From NCBI RefSeq assembly GCF_024758725.1, contig NZ_CP096972.1, positions 1,160,001-1,224,000 on the forward strand: a DNA stretch of 64,000 nucleotides, given 5' to 3'. Position 1 is the first letter of the stretch; each line of letters begins with the position of its first letter. Under the pieces are notes generated by a model. The model did not search any database. It saw nothing but the letters and a program-made list of their open reading frames with translations, and was not told the origin of the DNA. Source of the DNA: Sphingomonas sp. SUN039. GTDB taxonomy: Bacteria > Pseudomonadota > Alphaproteobacteria > Sphingomonadales > Sphingomonadaceae. Both the position numbers and the translations under genes were made by a program. Shown here in pieces: positions 17,402-26,592 of the stretch.

Positions 17402-18412
17402 ATGACCACAGCATCCCCCGAATCGGGCACCAACGCCGCGATTCCCGACGCCGCGACACAGATCGACATCTATCGACGGATGTCGCTGATTTCGCAGAAC
17501 GACGAGGCCGCACGCAAAACGGTCAAGTCGGGCCGGCTGATGATGCCTTATTATTCGCCCAAGGGACAGGAAGTCATTCCGTCGGCTGTCTCGGTCAACC
17601 TCAACGATGACGACCGCATCTGCACGATCTATCGCGGGACGCACGACATGCTCGCCAAAGGGGTGCCGTTGCGCGACCTTTGGGCGGAAATGGCAGGGCG
17701 GGTGACGGGCACCTGCAAGGGCAAGGGCGGCCCGATGCACGTCACGCACCCGGCTTCGGGGGCGATCCTGACGACAGGTATCGTGGGTTCATCGATGCCG
17801 ATAGCCAACGGCCTTGCCTGGGCCGCGAAATTGTCGGGCAGCAAACGCGTCACGGTAGCTTATTTCGGCGATGCGGCGTCCAATATCGGCGCGTTTCACG
17901 AGAGCCTCAACCTGGCCTCGGTATGGAAGCTGCCGGTCGTCTTTATCTGTCAGAACAATCTGTTCGGCGAACACACCCGATTCGAGAACTCGACCTCGGT
18001 TGACCAGATTTCCAAACGCGCCGTGGCGTATGGCATGCCCGGGGTCACGGTGAACGGCAACGACCCGTTCGAGATGTACGCCGCCGCGCACGCCGCCATC
18101 AACCGCGCGCGCGACGGCGAGGGGCCGACGCTGATCGAAGCCATGACGTTTCGCTTCTATGGCCATGTGTTCGGCGACGACGACCATTATATGACCAAGG
18201 AAGAGAAAGCAGCGGCATTGGCAAAAGACCCGTTGCCGCTATTCCGGGCGCGCCTGATCGCGGACGGCGTGGCCACCGAGGCGACGCTCGCCGAACTCGA
18301 TGCCGACATTCGCGCCCAGATCGAGGATGCCATCCAGTTCGCGCTGTCGAGCGAAATGCCGCCGCTCGAAGAACTAACACGCGATGTTTATGCCGAAGCG
18401 GGAGCCGCTTGA
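17402..18412 (+). CDS. Thiamine-diphosphate 2-oxoacid dehydrogenase E1, alpha subunit
   Basis: A 336-residue E1 alpha subunit of the pyruvate/acetoin dehydrogenase type. GKGGPMH at 107-113 and the ThDP-binding stretch GDAASN at 156-161 are visible; the usual GDG is GDA here. The ATG at 17402 starts the family-like sequence after GAGGAAG. It overlaps the beta-subunit gene by TGATG, so both are made in equal amounts. No E2 or E3 gene is nearby, unlike acetoin or branched-chain clusters. It could use host E2/E3 or act alone as a decarboxylase or carboligase. Confidence 0.9.
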   Translation: MTTASPESGTNAAIPDAATQIDIYRRMSLISQNDEAARKTVKSGRLMMPYYSPKGQEVIPSAVSVNLNDDDRICTIYRGTHDMLAKGVPLRDLWAEMAGRVTGTCKGKGGPMHVTHPASGAILTTGIVGSSMPIANGLAWAAKLSGSKRVTVAYFGDAASNIGAFHESLNLASVWKLPVVFICQNNLFGEHTRFENSTSVDQISKRAVAYGMPGVTVNGNDPFEMYAAAHAAINRARDGEGPTLIEAMTFRFYGHVFGDDDHYMTKEEKAAALAKDPLPLFRARLIADGVATEATLAELDADIRAQIEDAIQFALSSEMPPLEELTRDVYAEAGAA

Positions 18413-19410
18413 TGTCTGTAGAAACCAAAAAACTGAATTTCATTCAGGCGATTAATCAGGCCCTGGTCCAGGCAATGGATGCCGACCCCACGATTTTGGT
18501 GCTCGGCGAAGACATCGCCGACCGCGAAGGCGGCGGCGTCGTCGGGGTGACCAAGGGATTGTCCACCCGCTTCGGCGACGACCGGGTCAAATCCACCCCG
18601 ATTTCGGAACAGGCCATTATCGGCGCGGCGATCGGCGCCGCCATCGATGGCTACAAGCCCGTTGCCGAAATCATGCTGATGAACTTCACCACGGTCTGCA
18701 TGGACATGATCGTCAACCATGCCGCCAAATTGCGTTATATGTCGGGCGGGCAGACGACGGTTCCCATCGTCATCCGCATGATGACGGGTGCCGGCATCTC
18801 GAGCGGCGGGCAGCATAGCGACTTCCTCGAGGCATGGTTCGCGCATACGCCAGGCTTGAAAGTTGTGGCGCCGTCCAACCCGGCGGATGCCAAGGGGCTT
18901 ATGCTGTCGTGCATCGCTGATCCCGACCCGTGCATCTTCATCGAGACCTCGCGCGCCTATGGCGTTGCGGGCGACGTTCCGGTGGACGCGACCCCGATCC
19001 CCCTCGGTAAGGCCCGCCTCGCGCGCGAAGGCGCGGATGTGACCCTCATCAGCTATGCCGAAATGGTCACCCGCTGCCTGACGGCAGCGGCCGAGCTGGA
19101 AAAGGACGGCATCTCCGCCGAGGTCGTCGATCTGCGGACAATCTCACCGTGGGACGAAGAAGCCGTGCTGGCGTCGGTTCGCAAGACCGGACGCGCGGTC
19201 ATCGTTCATGAAGCGGTGCGGACGTTCGGCGTCGGTGCGGAGATCGCCGCAATCTTGCACGAAAAGCTGTTTCGCGAACTCAAGGCACCGGTCGGTCGGT
19301 TGGGCGCGCCCTTCACCCCCGTGCCGTTCGCCGGCAACCTCGAACAGGCGTTCCTCGTGCAGCCCGGCGCCATCGTCGAGGCGGCGCGTGCCACGATGGC
19401 GGCCAATTGA
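18412..19410 (+). CDS. Thiamine-diphosphate 2-oxoacid dehydrogenase E1, beta subunit
   Basis: A 332-residue beta subunit, with Glu33 in VLGEDIAD likely contacting the thiamine ring, SEQAIIGAAIGAA in the pyrimidine-binding domain, and the transketolase C-terminal domain beginning near residue 195. With the alpha subunit it would form an alpha2-beta2 enzyme. The ATG at 18412 shares its A with the alpha-subunit stop. It lies 14 bp upstream of the monooxygenase start. The substrate is probably a 2-oxoacid or alpha-hydroxyketone intermediate of this pathway (inference). Confidence 0.92.
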   Translation: MSVETKKLNFIQAINQALVQAMDADPTILVLGEDIADREGGGVVGVTKGLSTRFGDDRVKSTPISEQAIIGAAIGAAIDGYKPVAEIMLMNFTTVCMDMIVNHAAKLRYMSGGQTTVPIVIRMMTGAGISSGGQHSDFLEAWFAHTPGLKVVAPSNPADAKGLMLSCIADPDPCIFIETSRAYGVAGDVPVDATPIPLGKARLAREGADVTLISYAEMVTRCLTAAAELEKDGISAEVVDLRTISPWDEEAVLASVRKTGRAVIVHEAVRTFGVGAEIAAILHEKLFRELKAPVGRLGAPFTPVPFAGNLEQAFLVQPGAIVEAARATMAAN

Positions 19411-19424
19411 ATGGCGTTGGGCGC

Positions 19425-21377
19425 ATGACCGTCACCAAAGACATCGCGGCCCTTCGCGCTCTTGTTGGGGACCGCACGCACCTTCAGGAAGCCCTGAAGT
19501 CGGCCGACGTTGCCCCCCTACTGATGGTGCTCGTGCATCTCGGCGGCGATCCGGTGTGGCTCGACCGGATTGCGCCGTTTATCAAAGGCCCCTGGAGCTT
19601 TCACGAGGAAGCGCCCGAAGAACTTAAGGCCGAGCTACGGCAGGCGCTGGTCGATGTCCTGACCGACTATGCCCACTCCGGTCGGTCGCTGCCGCTCTCG
19701 CCCCCGATGGACCTGTTGCCGCGAATGCTCGACGTCTGCACCGGCGGTACGGTGCCGCCCGAATATTATCCGCTGGTCATCGAGGAAATGGACCTCGAGG
19801 ACAGCGATCCCAAAACCGTCAAGTGGCGCATCCCGCCTGCGCCCGCCGTGCTGGCCGATTTCCATGTCGCGGTCATCGGCTCGGGCTTCACTGGCGTTGC
19901 CATGGGGATCAAGCTCAAAGAGGCGGGCATTCCCTTCACGATCATCGAAAAGAACCCGAGCGTCGGCGGCACCTGGTTCGAAAACACCTATCCCGGCATT
20001 GGCGTCGATACCGCCAATCATTTTTATTCCTATTCGTTCAACAACAATGCCGACTGGAATCATTTCTTTGCCAAGGGGCCGGACATCCTCGCCTATATCC
20101 GGCGCAATGCCGAGCTGGCGGCACTCAAAGATCATACTCGCTTCAACGAGGAAGTTACGCAGTCGGTCTGGGACGAACAAGCGATGCTGTGGCGTATCGA
20201 CACCGTCACCAAGGATGGCAAACACGACCAGATCGCGGCCAATGTTCTGGTCACCGCGACGGGCCAGCTCAATCAGCCGCAATATCCCACGATCCCGGGG
20301 CTCGAAGATTTTCAGGCGCCGGTTTTCCACACCGCGCGCTGGGACCACAGCGTAGGATATGCAGGCAAGCGCGTCGGCATGATCGGCACCGGTGCAAGCG
20401 GGATGCAGGTCGGCCCGGCGATTGCGCCGGTAGTCGAGAATCTGACAATCTTCCAGCGCTCGCCGCACTGGGCGATGCATAACCCGCTTTATTTCGAGAC
20501 CGTCAGCGACGGCAAGAAATGGGTGCTCAAGAACATCCCCTTCTACACAAAATGGTTCCGGTTCCAGCTCTTCTGGTCCTCGTCCGACACATTCCACCAC
20601 AATCTGAAGGTCGATCCCAACTGGCCCGACCAGAAGCATTCGCTGAACGCCGAAAACGCGAAGGTACGCGAGATGCTCGTGGCCCACATTGCCAGCGAAG
20701 TCGGCAACGACCCCGAGCTGATCCGCAAGGCCACCCCCGCATATCCGCCCTATGGCAAGCGCATGCTGCGCGACAACCACTGGTACCGGATGTTGACGCG
20801 CCCCAATGTCGATCTGGTCACCGAGCACATCGACCATATCGAAAAAGGCGCAGTCATCACCAAAGACGGTGTCCGCCACGAGCTCGACATCCTGGTGCTG
20901 GCAACCGGGTTTCAGGCGCGCCGGATGCTGTCGCCGATGCACGTCGTCGGTCGCAACAGCATCTCGATCCGCGACCAATGGGGCGAGGACGATCCGCGCG
21001 CGCATCTGGGCATCACCGTGCCCAATTTTCCCAATTTCTTCGTCACCTACGGACCTAACACCAACCTTGCCCATGGCGGCAGCGCGGTGTTCCATTCCGA
21101 ATGCCAGGTTCGCTACATCATGCTCGCTATCCGCGAGCTGATCGAAGGCAATCAAGCGACGGTCGAGGTGCGACACGAACCCTTCGAGGCCTACCAGTTA
21201 AAGGTCGACAAAGCGATTTCGAAGATGGCGTGGGCGCATCCCGGCATGAGCAGCTGGTACAAGAATTCCAAGGGTCGCGTGACCCAGAACTCACCATGGC
21301 GGCTGGTTGATTATCGCAATCTGACCGCTGAATTCGACCCCACCGAATATGTTTTTACCAAGAAGGCCGCCGCATGA
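19425..21377 (+). CDS. Baeyer-Villiger-type flavin monooxygenase, HAPMO-like
   Basis: A 650-residue FAD- and NADPH-dependent monooxygenase that converts ketones to esters or lactones. An N-terminal extension of about 145 residues precedes the FAD motif VIGSGFTG at 150-157; this is characteristic of 4-hydroxyacetophenone monooxygenase relatives. The NADPH motif GTGASG is at 321-326. The Baeyer-Villiger fingerprint FxGxxxHxxxW[PD] reads FQAPVFHTARWD at 296-307, with Ala for the central Gly. The ATG at 19425 was preferred to a TTG at 19407. It overlaps the acyl-CoA synthetase gene by ATGA. Confidence 0.9.
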   Translation: MTVTKDIAALRALVGDRTHLQEALKSADVAPLLMVLVHLGGDPVWLDRIAPFIKGPWSFHEEAPEELKAELRQALVDVLTDYAHSGRSLPLSPPMDLLPRMLDVCTGGTVPPEYYPLVIEEMDLEDSDPKTVKWRIPPAPAVLADFHVAVIGSGFTGVAMGIKLKEAGIPFTIIEKNPSVGGTWFENTYPGIGVDTANHFYSYSFNNNADWNHFFAKGPDILAYIRRNAELAALKDHTRFNEEVTQSVWDEQAMLWRIDTVTKDGKHDQIAANVLVTATGQLNQPQYPTIPGLEDFQAPVFHTARWDHSVGYAGKRVGMIGTGASGMQVGPAIAPVVENLTIFQRSPHWAMHNPLYFETVSDGKKWVLKNIPFYTKWFRFQLFWSSSDTFHHNLKVDPNWPDQKHSLNAENAKVREMLVAHIASEVGNDPELIRKATPAYPPYGKRMLRDNHWYRMLTRPNVDLVTEHIDHIEKGAVITKDGVRHELDILVLATGFQARRMLSPMHVVGRNSISIRDQWGEDDPRAHLGITVPNFPNFFVTYGPNTNLAHGGSAVFHSECQVRYIMLAIRELIEGNQATVEVRHEPFEAYQLKVDKAISKMAWAHPGMSSWYKNSKGRVTQNSPWRLVDYRNLTAEFDPTEYVFTKKAAA

Positions 21378-23488
21378 GTCTCGCTGCACTGCTCAAGCCG
21401 AAATCCATCGCGATCATCGGTGCCTCCGACAACAAGGCGCGCATCGGCGGCGTGCCGATGGATCTGTTACTGCGTGCGGGGTTCGAGCGTGTTTATGCGG
21501 TCAATCCCAAAAACGACACGGTGCAAGGCAAGGCGGCTTACAAGGACATCGAGTCGGTCCCCGAGGTGGTCGATCTCGCCATCATCGCCGTGTCTGCGGA
21601 TGCGACCCTGCCCATGCTCGAACGCTGCCACGCTTTGGGAATCAAGGCGGCAATGGCTTATGCATCGGGATACGCCGAAACCAACGAAGCCGAAGGCATG
21701 CAGCGTCAGGACGCGCTGACCGCCTTTACGCGTCGCACCGGCATGAACGTCGCCGGTCCGAATTGCATGGGAAATGCCAATTTTACCGACGGCATTTTCA
21801 CCAGCTTCGGCCAGTCTTTCCAGCCGGGTGAGCCTGCGGGCAACACGGCGCTGCTGACCCAAAGCGGCAATATGTGCGCCACAGTGTTCCGCATGGCACG
21901 GCGTGCGGGCGTGACGTTCAGCCATGTCATCAACACGGGTAACGAAGCCTCAGTCGAATTCAGCGATTATCTCGACTATCTGGCGGACGATGCGGCAACC
22001 CATGCTGCCGTCTGTTATATCGAAGAGCTGCGCGATGGTCGCAAGTTCCTCGACGCCGCCGCCCGGTTCCGCGCGGCAGGCAAGCTGCTGGCGGTTTACA
22101 AGGTCGGGGCGTCAGAAAAGGGGGCGGAGGCCACGCGGTCGCACACCGCGGCGCTGGCCGGCAACAGTGCGGCCTATGACGCTGCCTTTACCCGCGCCGG
22201 GGTCGCGCGGGCGAGTTCGCTCGCCGAACTTGCCGACCTCGCCTATCTCCACGCCCTCGGCACCAAGTCCGGCACCAGCAAAATCGGCGGCAGCAATTGC
22301 GGTGTGCTGAGCATTTCCGGCGCAGCAGGTGCGATCCTTGCCGACGCGCTGGCGCTGGCGGGCGGTGACACGCCGACATTCCCCAAAAATGTCCAGGACG
22401 GGCTTGCCGCGCAGATTCCCGGGCATTCGATGGTCTCGAACCCGGTCGATCTGACCGGAAATATCGTCAATTCGAACACGTTCCTGTCCGAATGCATCAG
22501 GCTGGCACTACAACCCGATGAGATCGATGTGCTGTTGCTTTATCTGCCGGGTTATTTCCTGACGCAGGCTCTGGAGCAGCTTGAGCTGGTGGCAGCAACG
22601 ACCCACAAGACGTTGATCGTTATCGATACATTTGCGACCGCCGATCAGGACCGGCTCGCCGCGCATGGCATCGGCTATTTCGACGACTTCGACCGCGCCG
22701 CACGCGCGATCTCGGCCTATGGCCAATGGCGCAAGGCGGGCGGAACTGCCGCTATGCATAAGTCCAGCAGCGTTCAATGGCCGGTGATCGAGGCGGGACG
22801 CGCGGCGCTGTCCGAAACCGAGGGCAAGGAGGCACTTGCACGCTTCGGCGTGCCTGTTGTCACCGACAAGCTCGTTCATGACCGCGCTGAAGCGCGCCGC
22901 GCCGCCGACTTTATCGGATATCCGCTGGTCCTCAAGCTGGTCAGCCCCGATGTCGCGCACAAGACCGAATACGGCCTGATCCGGCTCGGCCTCGACAGTG
23001 CTGACGCGGTCGCCGGCGCATTCGACGAGGTCATGGCCAAAGCGAAGGCGATGACCGGCATCCATATCGAGGGTGTCACGCTCGAACCGATGCTGACCGG
23101 CGGCGTCGAAATCCTCGCCGGCGTCACCCGCGACCCGGTGTTCGGGTGGATGCTCACCGTCGGCCTTGGCGGGGTGTGGACCGAGTTGATGAAGGATGTG
23201 CAGCACCGGCTGTTGCCGGTCGATGTCGTGGGCGCTGAAGCGATGCTGCGCGCCCTCAAGGGATTCAAGCTGCTTGACGGCTATCGCGGCGCGCCCAAGG
23301 CTGATGTTGCGGCTGCGGCAAAGGCGATTGCGGCGCTGGGCGAGGCCGTGCTTGCCGGCGGCGATGCCTTGCGCGAAGTCGAGATCAACCCGCTGCTGGT
23401 GATGCCCGAGGGGCGCGGTGCGGTGGCGGTGGATGCATTGGTGCTGCTGGGCGAAGCGGCACCCGAAATGATGGAGAAGGCTGCATGA
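21374..23488 (+). CDS. Acyl-CoA synthetase, NDP-forming
   Basis: A 704-residue fused alpha-beta NDP-forming acyl-CoA synthetase. A CoA-binding Rossmann domain (IAIIGASDNKARIGG, 12-26) is followed by succinyl-CoA-ligase-like domains with the phosphorylated His257 in SHTAAL, and an ATP-grasp domain from about residue 475. Feruloyl-CoA synthetase FerA of Sphingobium SYK-6 has this architecture and length, as I recall, and is also paired with a crotonase. Here a crotonase follows with ATGA overlap, so an aryl-propenoic or related acid is a plausible substrate (inference). Confidence 0.92.
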   Translation: MSLAALLKPKSIAIIGASDNKARIGGVPMDLLLRAGFERVYAVNPKNDTVQGKAAYKDIESVPEVVDLAIIAVSADATLPMLERCHALGIKAAMAYASGYAETNEAEGMQRQDALTAFTRRTGMNVAGPNCMGNANFTDGIFTSFGQSFQPGEPAGNTALLTQSGNMCATVFRMARRAGVTFSHVINTGNEASVEFSDYLDYLADDAATHAAVCYIEELRDGRKFLDAAARFRAAGKLLAVYKVGASEKGAEATRSHTAALAGNSAAYDAAFTRAGVARASSLAELADLAYLHALGTKSGTSKIGGSNCGVLSISGAAGAILADALALAGGDTPTFPKNVQDGLAAQIPGHSMVSNPVDLTGNIVNSNTFLSECIRLALQPDEIDVLLLYLPGYFLTQALEQLELVAATTHKTLIVIDTFATADQDRLAAHGIGYFDDFDRAARAISAYGQWRKAGGTAAMHKSSSVQWPVIEAGRAALSETEGKEALARFGVPVVTDKLVHDRAEARRAADFIGYPLVLKLVSPDVAHKTEYGLIRLGLDSADAVAGAFDEVMAKAKAMTGIHIEGVTLEPMLTGGVEILAGVTRDPVFGWMLTVGLGGVWTELMKDVQHRLLPVDVVGAEAMLRALKGFKLLDGYRGAPKADVAAAAKAIAALGEAVLAGGDALREVEINPLLVMPEGRGAVAVDALVLLGEAAPEMMEKAA

Positions 23489-24378
23489 GCGATCTGGTCG
23501 AACCCAAGCCCTTCGAGCCGGTCTATGAAACCGAAACGCCGATCCTGTACGAAGTGATCGATCAGGTCGCATGGATCACGATGCACCGGCCCGACTTCAA
23601 CAATGCGCAGAACGGCCAGATGACCTATGCGCTGGACGACGCCTTCCAGCGCGCGACCAACGACGACAACGTCCGCTGCATCGTGCTGGGTGGCACCGGC
23701 AAGCATTTCTCCGCCGGTCACGACATCGGCACACCGGGGCGCGATCTGCTGAAGCAGTTCGACAACCGGCTGATGGTGCCGCCGCACGTCACGCGTCCGG
23801 CCGCCGAGCTTCTCTACACGCGTGAGCAGGAGCAGTATCTCGGCATGTGCCGCCGCTGGCGCGATGTCGCCAAGCCGACCGTCGCGATGGTTCAGGGCGC
23901 ATGCATTGCGGGCGGGCTGATGCTGGCATGGTGCTGCGATCTCATCATTGCGTCCGAAGACGCTTTCTTCCAGGATCCGGTCGTCCGCATGGGAATTCCC
24001 GGCGTCGAATATTTTGCGCACGCCTTCGAGCTCCCGCCACGCATCGCCAAGGAATTCCTGTTGCTTGGCGAGCGCATGCCGGCCGCACGCGCCGCACAAT
24101 TCGGCATGGTCAACAAGATCTTCCCGCGCGACCAGCTGCGTGAAGAGACGGCAGCGATTGCAGCCAAGCTCGCGGCCCAGCCGCGCCTCGGCGCATGGCT
24201 GACCAAACAAGCCGTCAATCACGTCGAGGAGTTGCGTGGCAAACGCGCCGCAATGGACGCGGTCTTCCACATGCACCACTTCGCGCACGCCCAGAACGAT
24301 CTGACTTCGGACAACAGCCTTGGCGGGCTCGATGCCAAATCGATGGCGGCCGAAAACAAGCGGCAGGCCGGCCAGTGA
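23485..24378 (+). CDS. Crotonase-fold protein lacking both catalytic glutamates
   Basis: A 297-residue enoyl-CoA hydratase/isomerase superfamily protein. The oxyanion-hole stretches are HFSAGHD (74-80) and IAGG (141-144). At the positions of hydratase Glu144 and Glu164 it has Met146 and Val166, so it is not a standard hydratase. A 45-residue insertion (about 85-128) separates the first two motifs. The paralogue at 48134-48991 has the same substitutions and also sits beside a CoA ligase. Possible activities are lyase, hydrolase or isomerase on an acyl-CoA. It overlaps its neighbours on both sides. Confidence 0.9.
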   Translation: MSDLVEPKPFEPVYETETPILYEVIDQVAWITMHRPDFNNAQNGQMTYALDDAFQRATNDDNVRCIVLGGTGKHFSAGHDIGTPGRDLLKQFDNRLMVPPHVTRPAAELLYTREQEQYLGMCRRWRDVAKPTVAMVQGACIAGGLMLAWCCDLIIASEDAFFQDPVVRMGIPGVEYFAHAFELPPRIAKEFLLLGERMPAARAAQFGMVNKIFPRDQLREETAAIAAKLAAQPRLGAWLTKQAVNHVEELRGKRAAMDAVFHMHHFAHAQNDLTSDNSLGGLDAKSMAAENKRQAGQ

Positions 24379-25535
24379 AGCTCGACTATACCCCGGATCA
24401 GCAGCGGTTCCGGCAGGAAGTGCGGAGCTGGATGACCGCCAATGTGCCCCCTGCCCGCCTGCCTTCGTTCGATCTGACCCGCGAAGGGTTCGAGGCGCAC
24501 CGTGACTGGGAGCGCAAACTCAGCGAAGGCCGTTGGGGCATGGTAACCTGGCCAGAGGCCTACGGCGGTCGTGAACTCGATCTCATTCGCTGGCTGATTT
24601 TCGAGGAAGAATATTACCGCGCCGGTGCTCCCACCCGCGTCAACCAGAACGGTATTTTTCTGCTCGGCCCGACGCTGATGGAGTTCGGCACCGACGACCA
24701 GAAGGCGCGGTTTCTGACGCGCATGGCGGCCGGCGACGATATCTGGGCCCAGGCATGGTCCGAACCCGGCGCCGGCAGCGATCTGGCCGCGGTGCGCTCG
24801 ACGTGCACCCGCGATGGCGACGAATATGTTCTCAACGGCCAGAAAATCTGGTCGTCGCGCGCCGTCTTCGCCGACTGGGCATTCGGCCTGTTCCGCGAGC
24901 CCGGCAGCGAGCGGCACAAGGGGATGTCGCTCATCCTGTTCCCGCTCGACGCACCCGGTGTCACCCGCCGCCCGATTGCGCGCATGGACGGCGAGCTGGT
25001 CTTTGCCGAAATCTTCCTCGACAATGTCCGCGTACCTGTCGCCGACCGGCTGGGGGACGAGGGCCAGGGCTGGCATGTCTGCATGGCGACCGCCGGCTTC
25101 GAGCGCGGACTCATGCTCCGCTCGCCCGCACGTTACCAGATGGCCGCGTCGAAACTCGCCGCACTCTACGAGGCCAACAAGAAACAATTGCCCGCGTCGG
25201 TCGGCGAGCGCGTCGCGCAAAGCTGGATGGATGCCGAAGCTTATGCCCTGTCGATCTACTCGACCGCATCGCGACTCGAAGCCGGCGGCACGATCGGCCC
25301 AGAATCATCGACCAACAAGATTTTCTGGTCCGAACTCGATGTGGCGCTGCATCAGACCGCGCTCGACATATTGGGTTCGCGTGCCGAACTGGTCGCGCAA
25401 GACCAGGGCAACGCGCCTGACGACAACTGGCTCGATGGCTATATCTTCGCGCTCGCCGGGCCGATTTATGCCGGGTCGAACGAAATCCAACGCAACATCA
25501 TTGCCGAGCGTATGCTCGGGCTACCAAGGGCCTAG
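24375..25535 (+). CDS. Acyl-CoA dehydrogenase, large subunit-like
   Basis: A 386-residue FAD-dependent acyl-CoA dehydrogenase. The signature WAQAWSEPGAGSDLAAV is near residues 125-141, and the C-terminal GPIYAGSNEIQRNIIAERMLGLPRA is the usual end. The start is a GTG at 24375 overlapping the crotonase stop (GTGA); the conserved KLDYTPDQQRFRQEVR begins there. The next gene encodes a shorter, diverged dehydrogenase one base downstream. Such pairs form alpha2-beta2 enzymes in steroid side-chain degradation (FadE28-FadE29 type), so a bulky substrate is likely. Confidence 0.92.
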   Translation: MKLDYTPDQQRFRQEVRSWMTANVPPARLPSFDLTREGFEAHRDWERKLSEGRWGMVTWPEAYGGRELDLIRWLIFEEEYYRAGAPTRVNQNGIFLLGPTLMEFGTDDQKARFLTRMAAGDDIWAQAWSEPGAGSDLAAVRSTCTRDGDEYVLNGQKIWSSRAVFADWAFGLFREPGSERHKGMSLILFPLDAPGVTRRPIARMDGELVFAEIFLDNVRVPVADRLGDEGQGWHVCMATAGFERGLMLRSPARYQMAASKLAALYEANKKQLPASVGERVAQSWMDAEAYALSIYSTASRLEAGGTIGPESSTNKIFWSELDVALHQTALDILGSRAELVAQDQGNAPDDNWLDGYIFALAGPIYAGSNEIQRNIIAERMLGLPRA

Positions 25536-25536
25536 C

Positions 25537-26565
25537 ATGGAATTCGCCTTTACCGACGACCAGCTGGCACTGACCCAGGCCGCTCGCGAGATGCTGGTCG
25601 ATAGTTGTCAGCCCGCAGATCTGCGCCGTCTGCTCGAAAGTGATGAGCCCCGCGACGACGCGCGCTGGTCGACGATCAACGAGATGGGCCTGATCGGGAT
25701 GCTCGCGCCCGAGAACGCGGGCGGTATGGGCATGACGCTTGTCGATTTTATAGGCATCGCCGAAGCAGCAGGCTATGTCGCCCTGCCCGAGCCCCTCATC
25801 GAGCTGGCAGGTGTTACGCTGCCCCTGCTGTCGCGGCTCGACGAAACGCGCGGCTGGCTCGAACGGGCAATGGCAGGCGCGGTCGTCGCCATCGGTCACC
25901 CGGTCAATCCGCTTGTTGCCGACGCCGACACCGCCGATGCCTTACTGCTGGGAGACGGGGAGGACCTCCACCTCGTCGAGCGCGGCGCCGTTGCGCTGAC
26001 GCGCACCGAGAGCTTCGATCCGTTCCGTCGTCTGTATGCGGTCGAATGGACACCCTCGCCCGCCACTAAGGTCGGCAGCGGCTGGGGCGATACGGCCGAT
26101 CGCGGCGCGTTGCTTGCCGCTGCACAGATGGTCGGGCTCGCCCAGCGCTGCATCAACATGGCAGTCGCCTATGCCAAGGACCGCCAGCAATTCGGCAAAG
26201 CAATCGGCAGCACGCAGGCCGTCAAGCACATGATTGCCTCGGCACAGGTCAAGGTCGAGTTCGCGAAGCCGGTTGTTCACGCCGCTGCCGCCGAACTGCC
26301 GCTCGGCACCCTGGCGGCGCGCGCGCGCGTCGCCCATGCCAAGATCGCTGCGGGCGAAGCCGCCGATGTCGCAGCCCGCATGGCGGTGCAGGCGCACGGC
26401 GCGATGGGGATGACATGGGAAGTGGATCTCCACTTCTTTCTCAAGCGCGCAATGGCGCTGAATTATGCCTGGGGCACAGCTGCCGCGCACCGTGAGACGG
26501 TGGTGGAACGCGTAAAGACCTTGCGGACAGGACCCGACGCAACCTTTGCCAGCGAACTGGCATAA
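25537..26565 (+). CDS. Acyl-CoA dehydrogenase, small subunit-like
   Basis: A 342-residue acyl-CoA dehydrogenase, about 45 residues shorter than its partner, with a reduced middle beta domain. MEFAFTDDQLALTQAAREML opens the N-terminal helical domain, and YAKDRQQFGKAIGSTQAVKHMIA (two adjoining blocks near 207-230) and QAHGAMGMTWEVDLHF are FAD/CoA-binding parts of the C-terminal domain. The start at 25537 is one base after the previous stop. It ends the operon, 27 bp before the convergent SGNH gene. It probably forms a heterotetramer with the preceding subunit. Confidence 0.9.
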   Translation: MEFAFTDDQLALTQAAREMLVDSCQPADLRRLLESDEPRDDARWSTINEMGLIGMLAPENAGGMGMTLVDFIGIAEAAGYVALPEPLIELAGVTLPLLSRLDETRGWLERAMAGAVVAIGHPVNPLVADADTADALLLGDGEDLHLVERGAVALTRTESFDPFRRLYAVEWTPSPATKVGSGWGDTADRGALLAAAQMVGLAQRCINMAVAYAKDRQQFGKAIGSTQAVKHMIASAQVKVEFAKPVVHAAAAELPLGTLAARARVAHAKIAAGEAADVAARMAVQAHGAMGMTWEVDLHFFLKRAMALNYAWGTAAAHRETVVERVKTLRTGPDATFASELA

Positions 26566-26592
26566 ATTCTTGAGTCAGCGAATGGCCGGGGC

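Noticed and set aside
17402-19410. Complete pyruvate or acetoin dehydrogenase cluster
   Set aside because: No lipoyl-bearing E2 or dihydrolipoamide dehydrogenase gene is present in the window.
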